64,000 nucleotides of DNA from positions 11,344,915 through 11,408,914 of the forward strand of contig NC_054081.1 in the NCBI RefSeq assembly GCF_017562075.2. Reading direction: 5' to 3'. This document shows positions 38,784 to 50,539 of this stretch, piece after piece. This stretch comes from Anopheles merus. Taxonomy: Eukaryota; Arthropoda; Insecta; Diptera; Culicidae. The position numbers and the translations under genes were made by a program. How positions within the stretch are numbered: the first letter of the stretch is position 1; every line of letters begins with the position of its first letter. The notes below the pieces were generated by a model. That model ran no database searches and was not told the DNA's origin. It was given only the letters and a program-made list of their open reading frames with translations.

Positions 38784-40735
38784 GAGTGGCGTATTCCTGG
38801 AATATGTTCGTTGCAATCGGAAATAATATTTACAGCGGTCTTCGCATGTCAATCTGAATTGCTTACGTCGTCATTTGTGAGTAAAAAAGGATAGGATTTT
38901 TAAAAGCTTTCAACAAACTACAGTCGTGTGGACACAAATTAACATAATTAAGGGAGGTGAAGTAGACTGGTAATTTCCCACGTTTTTTTAATATCCTAAG
39001 GTAAAATAATGTATAAAAATCATACATATATAATTACAAAATTTGTAAATAACTCCCCACTGCTGTTCAAACATTGCTGAGTATTATTTCGAAGCTAATT
39101 CCATTTTCGCCACTCTGTGGAGTTGATTTGATTGATCGCTTTCAAGCAGCGGTGACACTTCCTAAAGCCTGGTGGCATTCGCATTCCACTACCCGAAAGG
39201 GGGCGATAATGGTGCGGTATGATTTATCGGAAGCAAATCTGATCGCTCCATCTTCCGTGGCACCGGCCAGCAGATGCGTAATTTATTGGTAAACGCTGAG
39301 GTGTGGACGTGCCCGCGACCATCGTGGGTTATTTATCGTACGGCGGGAACTTCCCAGCGGGAGTTCCATCCCGTACGTACTCACACTCGCGATGTCGTAA
39401 TCGTAGTCGGCACAGCAGGCGTTGCCGGACGCACCCGCAAGGAGGAAGGCGCGATAAAACGGTAAAGCGGGCGCCTGATACTACCAATTCGAATGCATCA
39501 ACCACTGCGGGAGCACGGGGGCTGGGATGGGGTCAAGCAGGCAACAATAAAAAAGCGAACGAAACCCCGTCACGGCTCTAAGCAAATCGATCCTAACGGC
39601 CTGACGCCAGTAGCGTTCCCGATCGCACCTACCGGCCCGTGCAGCCGAGGGTCCACTCGCATCGTCCAGGGACACCAACATCCTGCTTTATGATAGCCAC
39701 TTTCGTGAGTGCTGCCGTTATCAGTGGTTGGATTCTGATTACGTAAGTGAACGATTGCTGCTGCTGTTGCTGCTGCTGTCGGGCCCAAGTCGCCCAAGTT
39801 TGTTGCAGTGACCCCCCGTAACCTGCACGCCCTTTCTTGATACCTTGCCGTGGCATTCCCGGCATCGCTGATTGTGAGTTTTTTTTCAATGAAATTTTGC
39901 ACAAAACGCAAAGCGATGACGCGAAACGTACGCAAACGCCCCGGGGACATGTGGCTTATCACACGAGCCGGCTGCCGGTTTCTTGGCCTTCACAGCCGTT
40001 TGATCACTCACACTTCATCACACACACACATAGAGGCGCATACATAGATAGATGCATGTAAACATACGCGCCCGTTCCCGTCGCTCCCAGTTTCCAAGCC
40101 GTTGGAATTGGGCGTTGACAGATTAAACATGACCGACGCTTTCCAAACCCAGGAAGCGCACCGTAAATGGGAATTAAGAAGTGGAAGTGCGAGGTACGGA
40201 AGCGTTGCCAGATAGGTGCCGAAGATGAAGTATTGCATAAGCCAATTTGGACGTCCCTGGCGGTACTCGTGGTGGCTGTGAGTTCCACGATCGCAGCGAT
40301 TGCGGACGCTGAAGGTTTCCATGCCAGAGCGTTTACAATTACACCGCTACCGATTGGGGCTAATTATAGATTACTCCTTGGGTGGAGGTGAATAGGACGT
40401 TTGGAAGTTGTAGATAACCTAACAGATATGACATATGAATCAACTAAATTCGTGCACATTCTTCTTCCTGATTTCATTTGGCGTTGTTTGAGGGCTGAGA
40501 AGCGATACCCGACGCGCAATATAGAAACGAGGCGCCAGGGGCTTCAAGGATTTACTACCCTAGCTGTGATGGATACTCGAGATTGAAGGTAGATCGCTGA
40601 TACTGTTTTGAACCATCCCCTGGTCGATTGGAGCTTCATGATTAGTAGGATGAGTAGCGATATTTGAGCAAACTTGCAAAGCAAAACGATCAAAGTCTAC
40701 CAAAATTGTAACAGAATTGGGTCAATGAGATTAGT
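38784..40735. other. Non-coding stretch, no gene recognised
   Basis: No conserved product was recognised. The segment includes a GC-richer part at 39,080-40,390 with several overlapping open frames, and a CTG/TGC-rich word cluster near 39,760. A CACACACA tract near 40,020 is minor. Confidence 0.45.
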
Positions 40736-41015
40736 GAACTCCAACCTGTGGTCCGTGGCGTTAACAGAAATGGTACACGAAAGAATTGATTGTTTTTAAA
40801 AAGAAAAGCTTATTACATTATATATCATGCAGTTTTTATTGCCCGCAATCAAGATTAATTTTTTAACAAGTATTTCTGGAATAAGATTTCTACATATTTT
40901 TGATAAAAAAAAACTTTTAGCTAGGTCCACAAAAAAATGTCCTCAATATATGTGGGCCGCGGCAAATGTATGTTCAAAGCCAAGTGGTTCGTGATCCCAA
41001 AAAAGGTTGGAGAGC
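40736..41015. mobile_element. Possible degraded hAT-like element
   Basis: The left end reads CTCCAACCTGTGGTCCGTGG and the right end, inverted, CTCTCCAACCTTTTTTGGG, then internal GATCACGAACC and GCCGCGGCCCAC words that are common in hAT termini. Only about nine terminal bases agree and no target duplication was found. A further inverted hAT-like word, TTCTCCAAACTTTGAG, ends near 41,047, so two overlapping fragments are possible. Confidence 0.45.
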
Positions 41016-41658
41016 ATCAAATTATAGGACTCAAAGTTTGGAGAACACGTGTCTAGAATGCTGATTTCCTAGTAACGTTTGCATTAAAAAATAGACTTTG
41101 TTCGGCTAGCAGTAGAAACACAACCAAGAGAGATAATTTCTTGTGACTGCTACAACCTTGCGAACTACCATTTCGTCAGTTGTGCGGAATTTTCGCCATA
41201 ACGGACCAAAACATGCGTGTTGGCATGTTTTTAAGATCTGCCATAGATTGTTTCCAATTCTTCTTCAGTTTTCGCGACAGCATCTTTAGAGTAGAACTTT
41301 TACATCATTATTGGTCCAGAAAATTTCGATGGAGCGCAACTGGGAGATGTTGGACCGGTTCGCGGACCAGAGTGTCATATCGAAATTCCGCCCAAATTGA
41401 TCCGGCTAAAATGATCGCATTTCCAAAATGATCGAGTGTTGGCGTTATCGAGTGGACGCGATTTCTGTTTCCTGCTATTTGCTCTTGTTCCCTAGGTAAT
41501 TACATTTCATTTATTAAAATCAATATCCGCCATCAAGGCGAAATAACGCAGACTTAAACGTAATTAATAACAAAAAAAAAAAAAACAAAATAAATATTGA
41601 AATGTTTAGCCTATCTTAACTAAGCCTGACATAGAAAAAAAAGGAAAATAAACCCATG
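41016..41658. other. Non-coding interval, nothing recognised
   Basis: AT-rich with A-homopolymers near 41,575. One 83-codon frame (41,180-41,431) has no recognisable domain. Confidence 0.45.
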
Positions 41659-42026
41659 TACAGGCGGACGCCTCGAGTTACGACGATTCGCGGATACGAC
41701 GATTTTGATTTTGACAGTTAAAAGTTGTCATTGAGACGAAATTGATTTTTTTTTGAATTTCTGTGCAGATAACCGTTACAAACATATTTCCTCAGATTCC
41801 GCAACTCCCGATCTTGAATATCTATACCGTGTAAATGGCTTTTCGAGGAAAATTAATAAATTTTCGTACATTATTTCAAATAAAATATACGATTTCACAG
41901 ATTTCGACTCTTCAACTTCGGTTATAAACTTTATATTCACAGATATTCGACTTACGACTATTTCAGCTTACGTCTTGCTTTAGAACATTTTTGCCAAATA
42001 CAGTCGTATCTCAGGGGACACCTGTA
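41659..42026. mobile_element. Pogo/Tc1-like TA-flanked MITE
   Basis: The left end TACAGGCGGACGCCTCGAG continues into TTACGACGATTCGCGG. The right end, inverted, is TACAGGTGTCCCCTGAGATAC and continues into GACTGTA. Inner subterminal copies of ACGACGATTT/ACGACTATTT lie at both ends. TA flanks both termini. At 368 bp it has no transposase. Same family as 36,421 and related to 48,905. Confidence 0.8.
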
Positions 42027-42193
42027 GAGTGCAGAGACTATCATAAACTTAGGGAAAAAAGAGAGTAAAAGAAAACTAATAAGCAGAGTTAAAGAAATGA
42101 GAAGAAAGAAGAGGGTTACGGAAAGAGTTAAGAGAGCAGTCGAAATCAAAGAGACAGTAAAAGTGCTCAAGCAAGCTGAAACAGGATAGAAGG

Positions 42194-42388
42194 TCATTGA
42201 AAGTAATATTTTACTGTTGCATCGATCACCCGGAGCTGAACCTTCATTGCCTTCATTTTCAGCATCATTTGGAGCTTCTTGTCGCTCAGGGTCATGGGCA
42301 ATTCGGAACAGGGCTTTCTTTCAATGCCCTGATTGTTGTTGAAATAGTGCCAAGATGTTGAAGATGCCGGAACAGGCTTATACGACAT
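42194..42388 (-). CDS. Candidate small ORF, 64 codons, unrecognised
   Basis: A minus-strand ATG in the context TGTGAATGTCG opens a 64-codon frame that begins MSYKPVPASSTSWHYFNNNQ and ends with a Lys/Met/Leu-rich, helix-like tail (LSDKKLQMMLKMKAMKVQ). Its codons favour CTG, AAG and GCA-type choices more than the surrounding AT-rich DNA would predict. It lies about 170 bp from the MITE at 41,659-42,026. No signal peptide, no membrane segment and no known domain are visible. A pyrimidine tract with CAG follows shortly after the stop, so it might be an exon fragment instead of a complete gene. Chance or a decayed fragment remains quite possible. Confidence 0.3.
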   Translation of the reverse strand: MSYKPVPASSTSWHYFNNNQGIERKPCSELPMTLSDKKLQMMLKMKAMKVQLRVIDATVKYYFQ

Positions 42389-42399
42389 TCACAAACGCT

Positions 42400-45300
42400 T
42401 CTGAACGAAGGTGCTTCACTTAATAATCGTTGAAATCGGATATAATCGTTCAAAATGCAATTAACATTTCATTGGTGCAGTTGAAGAAAACCCCATGAAA
42501 TATCGACAATTTTTGTCTATTTTGTTTAATCCAAACGTTATGCAGCACGCCGGACAACTCTATTAGTTCTTCGTTTAACTAAAAAGGGAACATTTTGCCA
42601 TATATCAATAAGATGAGCTTATCGTGCGAAAAAGCATCCGCAGAGGTACTTGTTACGAGCGGCGCCACTTTTCAATACAGTGGTTCGATTGAAAGCATAA
42701 TCGATCCGTCACCTTCCCATAATTGGCGTCAAACTTCCCAAGAACTACATCCTGAGTGGCCTGATATCTTATCGCGGCAGCCGGGAGGGATTGTGTGCAG
42801 ATGCAGATGAAACCGGCTCAGGCGTTGAGCATTTTCTCACCGGATCGTATGCGCGGACTGCGGGCATAGCACTTATCGTGCGCCCTCGACGTGCGTACGT
42901 TCTCTACCGGCCCTATTTTATCGGGCTGTGCTGATCGGTCCCGAACTGCCACCAACCAGCGCACTGGAGCGGCCCGTTTCAACAGAACGCGTAATGCTTG
43001 GTCAATAAAGCTAATCTACCCCGGTCAACGTAGCAGCAGCGGGGTAGCATAAGACGAAGGGCCACGGGGCGGCTAGTTTTATGAGACTAGTTTATTATTA
43101 GAAACAAGGAAGAAGGGGAGTGCACATAACGGCGAGCAAAGGTGGGGAGGCTTCAGGTGACTTCAACTTTAAAAACATTCCAAACACCACGGCGACGCAA
43201 GGTACACGGCCGTGTGTGCACGATATGCACGATCGATGCCTATGATTTATTGGGTCCGGGGGCCGCACAGAACTTTTATCGCTCGCGTAAACTATTCTGC
43301 CCAGCATGAATGGGGTGGCTAGAATCAAATATTAATAACTACAAACACAAAAAAAAGCCGTAATTTAATAGCCCGATAGCCCCTCGCCAAGGGGTGCGCG
43401 TTCTTCACCTTACGAAAAGAGGGGATCAATGCCTCGTCTCCAATATGTTTGATTAGATACGGGCCTTTTCCCATGTGATTTTCAATTTTTCCAATGTTTG
43501 TACAGCGCGATAGTTTCCTGTTTCCTGGAAGAGCGGGGAGAGGTCGTAGATCGTCACACGCCGAGAACAAGAAGCAATTAGCTTCGATAAACCACGGGCT
43601 CTAATTTTCCCTGACAGCTTTGACAGTTTTGTGCCTGCAAACACTGCTGCGTTGACCGTGCTTAGCGCACCGACCGGAGACACCGATCGGCCGACAAATG
43701 TGCCACTCTGCCCAGAGGGAAAGCGATGCCAACCCGACCCGAGGAGCTGTGTGGCGGTGTCGAAACACTCAAGAAGGTTGGCAACTGGTCAACCCTCCCG
43801 GTAGCGCTCCAGCTTACCGGAAGTTAGGTCGCATAATTCATCCTAACGAAGGGTGCGCACCCGGCTCCTATTAAACGGTATTGAATGGGACTGTTATTTC
43901 GTCTCCGGACACCTCCTTGCTGCGCTTCCTAGGGTACCGCATTGTCGCTCGCTTTGACGCACGGAGGATCAACACTGCTCGGCAGGGACCGATGCTGATT
44001 GTTTCCATTTATTGTTGCTGCTTTCTTCTAGCTCAGCTTCAACCAGGCTGACCTTCGAGAGGGTCCGCTGCTGGGGATCGCTTCCTGTTCGCTGCAGCAT
44101 ACGTGCTTTGTGGTCGTGGCACAATACCGTTGGCAAACATCTGGGATTTCTTTTTTTTTTTGTTTTGTTCCGTTTCTTTCGGGTCTAAGGGTACCCTTGT
44201 CTAAGAAACCGCAATCGCAGGATATACAGACCGGGCCGGACGAATGCGTAATTGAAGGTTTGTAAGAATGTTGCCATAATTCCATATAATTCCATGATAC
44301 TGTGTATTGTGTTTGATCATTTCATAGCCGGCAGATTTAGTCCTGATAGTGCGCACTTTTTCCCAAAGATAAAAAGTACTTCGAGCTGCGCTGCATAGCG
44401 CTTGCATGAGCTCGCCTTTTGTTGAAAATGTAAACAAGTAATCAAATTCAATCTTTTTGGATCTAACAATCGAGCTACGCAGGTGGTTCAGCTTAACTAA
44501 CGATTGTTTTATACCTTGTTTTGTGGCATGACCACATCTCATCTCATGAAATTTTGTAAATTTAGATCGTTAATTATAATAATGAATGTTGTGCCAATTA
44601 CAATAATATCCATTCTTGTACGGGCTACTTCCGCTGGTAATGGCCTTAGCTATATGTGACTAATTAGTTCATCCATTTAGTAATTCTGCTACAGTCAGCC
44701 AAGCGTTTGGGACACTACGTCTGTAGGCAAGGTGGGCTTGTTCCAAGGCCATGCATGAAACGGTTGTATGAGTAGTCCGTACATGTATTCTGAGCGTCCA
44801 TTGCATATGGCTGCAAATGAGTATTTCAACATAATAAATGTATGGCCAGCTACGACTGTGGATCTTTTGCCCTCTAGCCTCGACTACACACCCTCGAGCC
44901 GGCGTCCACTTTTACTGGAACCATCAATTCGAAAGTTCAACAATTCTTGAAACATCCCATCCTTAGTGAACGCTTAAAATAGATTAAAACGACAGTTTTA
45001 TTGCCATTAGCACAGAGCCCGGCTTGAAGGCAACACCTAGCCACAATGCCTGAGAGCGTTACAATTCCCACGGGGACGAGTGATCCTGCCGTTGTTGGAG
45101 TGAATCCTACCGGAACCGGGGCGGAACAAACATTCCCAATTGCGTGACCAATTCATTCGCGTTTCTGACAGGACGGAAAATCTATCTGAATGTTCATAAA
45201 TAATCCACGAGAAGGAGAGGACAAACGCTGCCGGGAGTAATAATAATTAAGTGGTTCCGTTTTTTTTTCACAGTTGTTGTAAGCTCCATCACAACTAGGT

Positions 45301-48287
45301 TTGGTAGTTAATGAGTGGCATTGAGCTTAATTGATTTAAAATACAGCTGAACTGCGCATCACGCATTTGTTTCAAATGTTGTGTGGAAGATGTTTAGGGA
45401 AGGGCTCGTACAAGATGTTCAGCAACAGGTAGCAGCCTAAGGCTATCTGTTCGATTCTTAACATTAAATTTGGTATAATATCGACCTCTACACAGCGACA
45501 AACAGTAGGCACCTAACAGTAAATAACAAAGAAAAATGAGTGAGAAAAACACTTGCTTGCAATGAATTGATACATTTTGAAGGCAGTGCGTGAATGCAGC
45601 ATCGAGAAAGAACATATCGCAAAGAATGAGCTACCATTGATATATACAAAAAAAACTGTCTCAACTGAAACAGATCATATTACGGAGGGAAAAGTGTCGC
45701 AAGATCACCACAACGACGGCTTAACGAGGCACGCATGAAGTTATACGCACGGAAACTGTGTGCTGAGATGCAAGAAGGGCACGCACGACATTTTTCTCGA
45801 GTATCAACACACACAAAAAAGTACAGCTTTTTCCACACAATTGTCCATGCGAGCAGCATCGTGGGAGCATAACCACTTCTGCGGTGCGGTTGCCGACAGA
45901 GAAAAAAGAAGATAAAAATTGAGAGCGAAAGACAGGGTAAGAAAACTGGTAGACGGCGGAGACGGAACGAAGTTATCCAGGAGATCTGAGAATGCCTTGT
46001 AATCGAGGGAAGAAAGAGGAACGCAAAGAAGAGACGGAAAGTTGGCAAAGTCTCTTGGAAAGTGACAAAAACAACAGGAAAAAAACACACGCACACAAAT
46101 TGAGCTGAATTTATGCAGCCCAAAGTGTTGAAATCGATCGTGAGAAAACGCAAGAAAAAAAAAACACTATATCACGCATGAGCAATATGTGGGACAGGAG
46201 CAGGATGGATGACGGCGTAGGACGCAGCCACCTAAGCAGGAGATATGTGGCAACATTTTGGTTGAGATGCGTTAGACGTTACGCGTTTAAAAAGGACTAA
46301 CATCCCGATGTATAGCACCCAGCAAGCCAGATGTTTCTCTGAGACACGTTCGAGAATGCTAAAATGTGAAGAGACATAACCCTTCGGGACGTGATCTTAC
46401 AAAAAAAAGATTGAATGAATTGGGTACTCGGTCCGATTACGTATATCCTTTAACAAGATCACTTTAATTCAATCTTATGAACAATGTCAGACCTATCTGT
46501 ACCTACCTTCGAATTCTATTCGTGTTTGTACAGCTTTAGAATTTGTAGAAATTTCAAGATCTGATAGATTGCGATTGAGAATAAATCTGACAATTAACTG
46601 ACTTTAGAAGCAATTCGTTCTTGAAAGCATCGCTTTAGATCTATGTTCTATTTGCTTGGATATTGTTTTAAGAGCTGACTATGGAGCTATGCAACTATGT
46701 ATCAGGATTCAAAACGCAACATGGTGATTCTAGGACAGATCGTACTTCAGCTTTCTGAAGATCCTTGCTGGCTACGGACGCAAAGTACAATCACATCGAA
46801 CGGTGATAAGGAAGACGCCTTGGGTAGCCACTTGAGTCTTGACACGTTTTAAACCTGGTGGAGTTCCTGTGGTTTCTTCATCTAACAGCAATTTAGAGAC
46901 CGTTGAAGTGCACCACTTGATGTCGATGGGCTGTGTGGCGTTTCGTGAGGCAAACAATAATTAACAACGGAGTGTAAATATTTGAGCTGAGTAAACGATT
47001 CCTTTGCCACATTCTCGCCAGACGCAACCCGTCCCTGCACACGTAGCCCCTGCACCTTGGGTGGTGGATGTGCACGTGTGCGTTGTACACGGGCATTCTC
47101 CATTCACTCCGGCTTCCTTTGCCGGGCATTTTGCTAAACTGTAGCCATGTCGAGAAGGGCGCACAGTGTCGTTAGGGCGCTTCCGGAATAATCAGAAGGA
47201 GAAGAAGGACTGGCGCGGATGCTGTCGTGAACGCTACCGCACAGCATTTAGGCACAGTTCATTTCTCTTCTCCTCTTTCCATAATCGTTCACCGCGCGCT
47301 AGATCCAGATCGCTACCGTCGCTGCTAGGGAGCCTGTGAGATACATCCCCTAGGGATATGTCTGGGCGTTTTTTTTTTTGTCGCTGTTGCTATCTATTGT
47401 GTAGTTCACAAAAAGGGCTGGAAATTGCCTTAGGTAAAACCATATTAGATTTTAAACGAAAGAAAGAAACGACATTGATAAAATGCGCTAAAGGCAAGCG
47501 CCGCGTGAAATGCAGGAAGCAAATTTTACAATTCTGTTGCATTAGGCATACCGATCATGTTAGGTTCTTCATGAATAAGGATACTCCTAATAAAAAAAAC
47601 CCATGGTGTGCATGTATGATTATCGTACCATTGTACCAAGGATGTACACTGGTGAAGGTATTCGCCCAGTTGCTGGATCAGTCCCTCGTTTGTGCTGCAA
47701 ATGGGTCGTAAAACGCATGCATAGGATTTATTGGTGGCGGTGATTTTAAAAGGATCACGCTGTGCTGACAAAAAAGTCATTAAGACGCCTGAATTAGAAA
47801 TCTTCTCGCTTTCTCCTCAATCATAAGCGCGCACACAGATACGTAAGTAAGGGCATCGTAGTAGGGATGTTTCTTGTTCTCGTGCCAAGGGCAATTTTAG
47901 AAATTGATGCCTCACAAAACTGATAAAAGAACACATCAATGGGTTATGTTGTTTAGAATTTCTATTACTACTTTTCTTCGGCTATTATGTCCCCTCCTTA
48001 GGGTGCAAAGAATTGTCATTAGTTCTCGCGTCGAAGAGGTAATAGGGAGTAGTTAGAAAAGTAGGACAAGATAAATTTTTGATGCCTCTTAATTATGGTT
48101 CATTAATCCATGGATCTCCTGTAGGGCCGTAATTCATCCTATCGAAACCTAACGAAATCTATTCGTAGTCAGAATCAGAATCAAGCCCGACCCGTTGCAC
48201 GAAGTTCGAGTCGATACGCAGGTTCAGTAGGTGCTAGAAAGCGTTAGCAGCGCCGACTTACTGGGGCTAGTGTGTGTGAGATTATTT
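42400..48287. other. Non-coding stretch, no gene recognised
   Basis: No conserved product was recognised. The longest frame (45,680-46,153, minus) reads through a purine-rich plus strand and yields only Phe/Leu/Cys-rich sequence. The 113-codon frame at 44,201-44,542 (minus) has no known domain. No RNA gene seen. Confidence 0.45.
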
Positions 48288-48774
48288 CCCAAGCGCCTCC
48301 AATGCATTTTATGACTTCTAAATTGGGTCTAAACGTCTTTAAATTTGAGACATTAAACGACTGGAGAATTACTTAAATAGCAAAAAAGCATTTTATAACA
48401 GCATAGTGCATTTATTTGGTGAGTATCAGTTGTGAGTATTATTGTTTAAATACTAAAACCTCTAGTAGTATGATCTAACCAATAGTTAACAATTTAATCA
48501 AAATGGTTTATGGTGGAAGATCGAAGGATTTAATTACACTGTTAGTCGTAAAGCCGACCCCTGCTCTTTAATGATGATTGTACATTTAAGTTTAGTGTTT
48601 AAAAATCGCATTTGTCGTTCTAGCTCTAGCAATTCATAACTTAAATGTGAAATCAAAGGGGAAGCTTTCAAAGCAATGCTGCTAAACGGAAACTTTTAGG
48701 ATTCCTTTTAGGCTGAGAAATTAGCTCATTTAGACCTCGTTTGGGAGTCGTTTAGTGCATTTATGGTGCTTGAG
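48288..48774. mobile_element. MITE with CCCAAGCGCC ends, copy 1
   Basis: It begins CCCAAGCGCCTCC, with TAAACGACTGG further in, and ends GTTTAGTGCATTTATGGTGC, then TTGAG, so the inverted right end is CTCAAGCACCAT. The right interior (CTAAACGGAAACTTTTAGG, then a CTCATTTAGACC word) corresponds to the same part of the copy at 49,402. No coding capacity. Superfamily not assigned. Confidence 0.6.
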
Positions 48775-48904
48775 ATGGTTTGCAATGAAAGCCCCGAAAT
48801 TGCATTTTGTCCATCGCGAAACATTTTAAGTTACTGACATCTGGTGGTCACGTTCGAAAACTGGCAAACATAAGGATCAGCTCTCTACGTTAGCGTTACT
48901 CATA

Positions 48905-49267
48905 TACAGACGGTCCCCGAGATACACGGTTGATGGGGACCGAAAATAGCCGCAAAAAACAGCGTATCTCGAGATTCCGCGTAAGTCGAATCTCGTGAGC
49001 CAAAATATCACTAATTTTCATATAATTTTGCAAGTAGGGGGTGCTTTTAGCCTATTAATGAATTATTTGACATTATTATGACTGAATATAATAGTTTTAA
49101 ACCTTTTGAAATGGTTTTTAACATTCAAACAAACGGGAAGTTATTAAGCATTTTACAATTGATGTGTCAAATTATTAGAATTTCCTCAATCAACTGTCAA
49201 ATTTAGAAAACCGCGTATCTCCGAATCCGCGTGTAAGAGGTACCGTGTATCTCCGGGACTACCTGTA
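48905..49267. mobile_element. Pogo/Tc1-like TA-flanked MITE with GATACACGG ends
   Basis: The left end is TACAGACGGTCCCCGAGATA followed by CACGG; the inverted right end is TACAGGTAGTCCCGGAGATA followed by CACGG. These 25-base inverted repeats differ at only a few positions. TA lies at both borders. Internal words CGCGTATCTCGAG and CGCGTATCTCC repeat the terminal motif. Length 363 bp, no transposase. Confidence 0.85.
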
Positions 49268-49401
49268 TTGATATTCAAGATCGGGTAATTTGTGGAATCT
49301 TTAGAAATGTGTACGTAACGGTTACCAGCAAGAAATAAAAAAAAATAAAAATAAAAATAAAACATTTCAATTCCTTCTTTATGACAACTTAAAACTGTCA
49401 A

Positions 49402-49907
49402 CTCAAGCGCCACAGATTAAGCTTCAACGACTGGAAAATCGAATACCCATAGAAAAAAAAAACGAAAGTTCCATAGCTTCATTGGTTTGCTCAATAGATG
49501 GCGTATTATAACTCATCATGGTATTGCTGTCCTTTTCTTGCAATTTATTTCGACAAGTTTCATCTAATCATGACGTATATAACCTTTTAACTTTCTGAGA
49601 AAAAATCAATACGAATGGTCGTGTGGTCAGATACGTCGGTATCAACAACAACGACCATTATTCAAATCTCACTTACTTGCGTAACCATACAACAGTACAG
49701 AGGGAATGATAAAGCACTCCAAGCGTAGAAGCTCCACTGATTGGATATCCCACCAACATATGGCGCCACCAGTTTTTTGCTATTTTTAGAATGGATGAAT
49801 CGTTTGCAGTCTGCTAAACGAAGTCTTTCTATATTCCGTTTAGGTTGAGAACTTGAGTCGTTTAGAACCCGTTTAGTGGTCGTTTAGTGGATTCGTGGCA
49901 CTTGGGA
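49402..49907. mobile_element. MITE with CYCAAGCGCCAC ends, copy 2
   Basis: It begins CTCAAGCGCCACAGATTAAG, continues CTTCAACGACTGG, and ends GTTTAGTGGATTCGTGGCAC then TTGGG. The inverted right end is CCCAAGTGCCACGAATCCAC. About 506 bp with no transposase. The window's last 32 bases repeat the left end almost exactly. Confidence 0.75.
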
Positions 49908-50025
49908 AAAATTTTTTAGAAATTTTTTCATAAATTTTCGTGTTTGTCAAAAATCACGTTTTACAGCCAAAAGTGAGTAATAATGATTTTTTATTGAATT
50001 TAGTTCATTTATGCAATTGATTACT

Positions 50026-50201
50026 TCTTCTATTTGGCCTACGTGGACATGCTGGCCTGTACAGGCTTTCGAGACTTAATTCATTACCACGCAAGCCGGA
50101 TAGTCAATTCTTGCAACGGGGGAACGGTCCATTGTAGGTTTGAACCCATGATGGGCATGTCATTGAGTCGTTCGAGTTGACGACTGTACCACGGGACCGT
50201 C
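50026..50201 (-). mobile_element. tRNA-derived SINE copy 2, with perfect target-site duplication
   Basis: Read on the minus strand, it starts GACGGTCCCGTGGTACAGTC (A-box-like TGGTACAGTCG), carries the B-box-like GGGTTCAAACC, then ACTATCCGGCT and AAGCCTGTACAGGC, and ends in an AGAAGA tail. The 12-bp word CAATTGATTACT flanks it exactly on both sides (50,014-50,025 and 50,202-50,213). That duplication proves retroposition and fixes the borders of this 176-bp element. Internal RNA polymerase III promoter boxes are expected from the tRNA origin. Confidence 0.92.
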
Positions 50202-50539
50202 CAATTGATTACTCATTTAATGCGATTTGAGTAGAAAGTTCGGTTATTTCTGTCTTTGTAGTGATTTCAAACTTTGAGGAAAATTGCAAATTATTTTTCA
50301 TTAGACAGTTGGTGAAGAAAATTGTATTAATTTGACATCTGAATTGTCAAAAATAAAAATTCGCTTAGCTCGAACATTACAATGCGTTACATTTCATCTG
50401 TCATTTTTTCGTTATGGTGGTTTTCAGAGCGTCTCGCAGCGGCCTAAGTCATGATTATCTTTCAATTTCTTGCAGAGCTCATCCACGACGATTAAAAGAG
50501 CAGTTGGCTCACAATGCTGCTTGGGTTTGAGATAAGTAA

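Noticed and set aside
44201..44542. 113-codon minus-strand frame
   Set aside because: No recognisable domain or conserved motif; left as unannotated sequence.
45680..46153. 157-codon Phe/Leu/Cys-rich minus-strand frame
   Set aside because: A shadow of purine-rich plus-strand DNA; hydrophobic content follows from composition.
50026..50201. Possible tRNA gene from the A-box and B-box words
   Set aside because: The body beyond the boxes, the AGAAGA tail and the 12-bp target duplication show a SINE, and no cloverleaf with paired acceptor ends was found.
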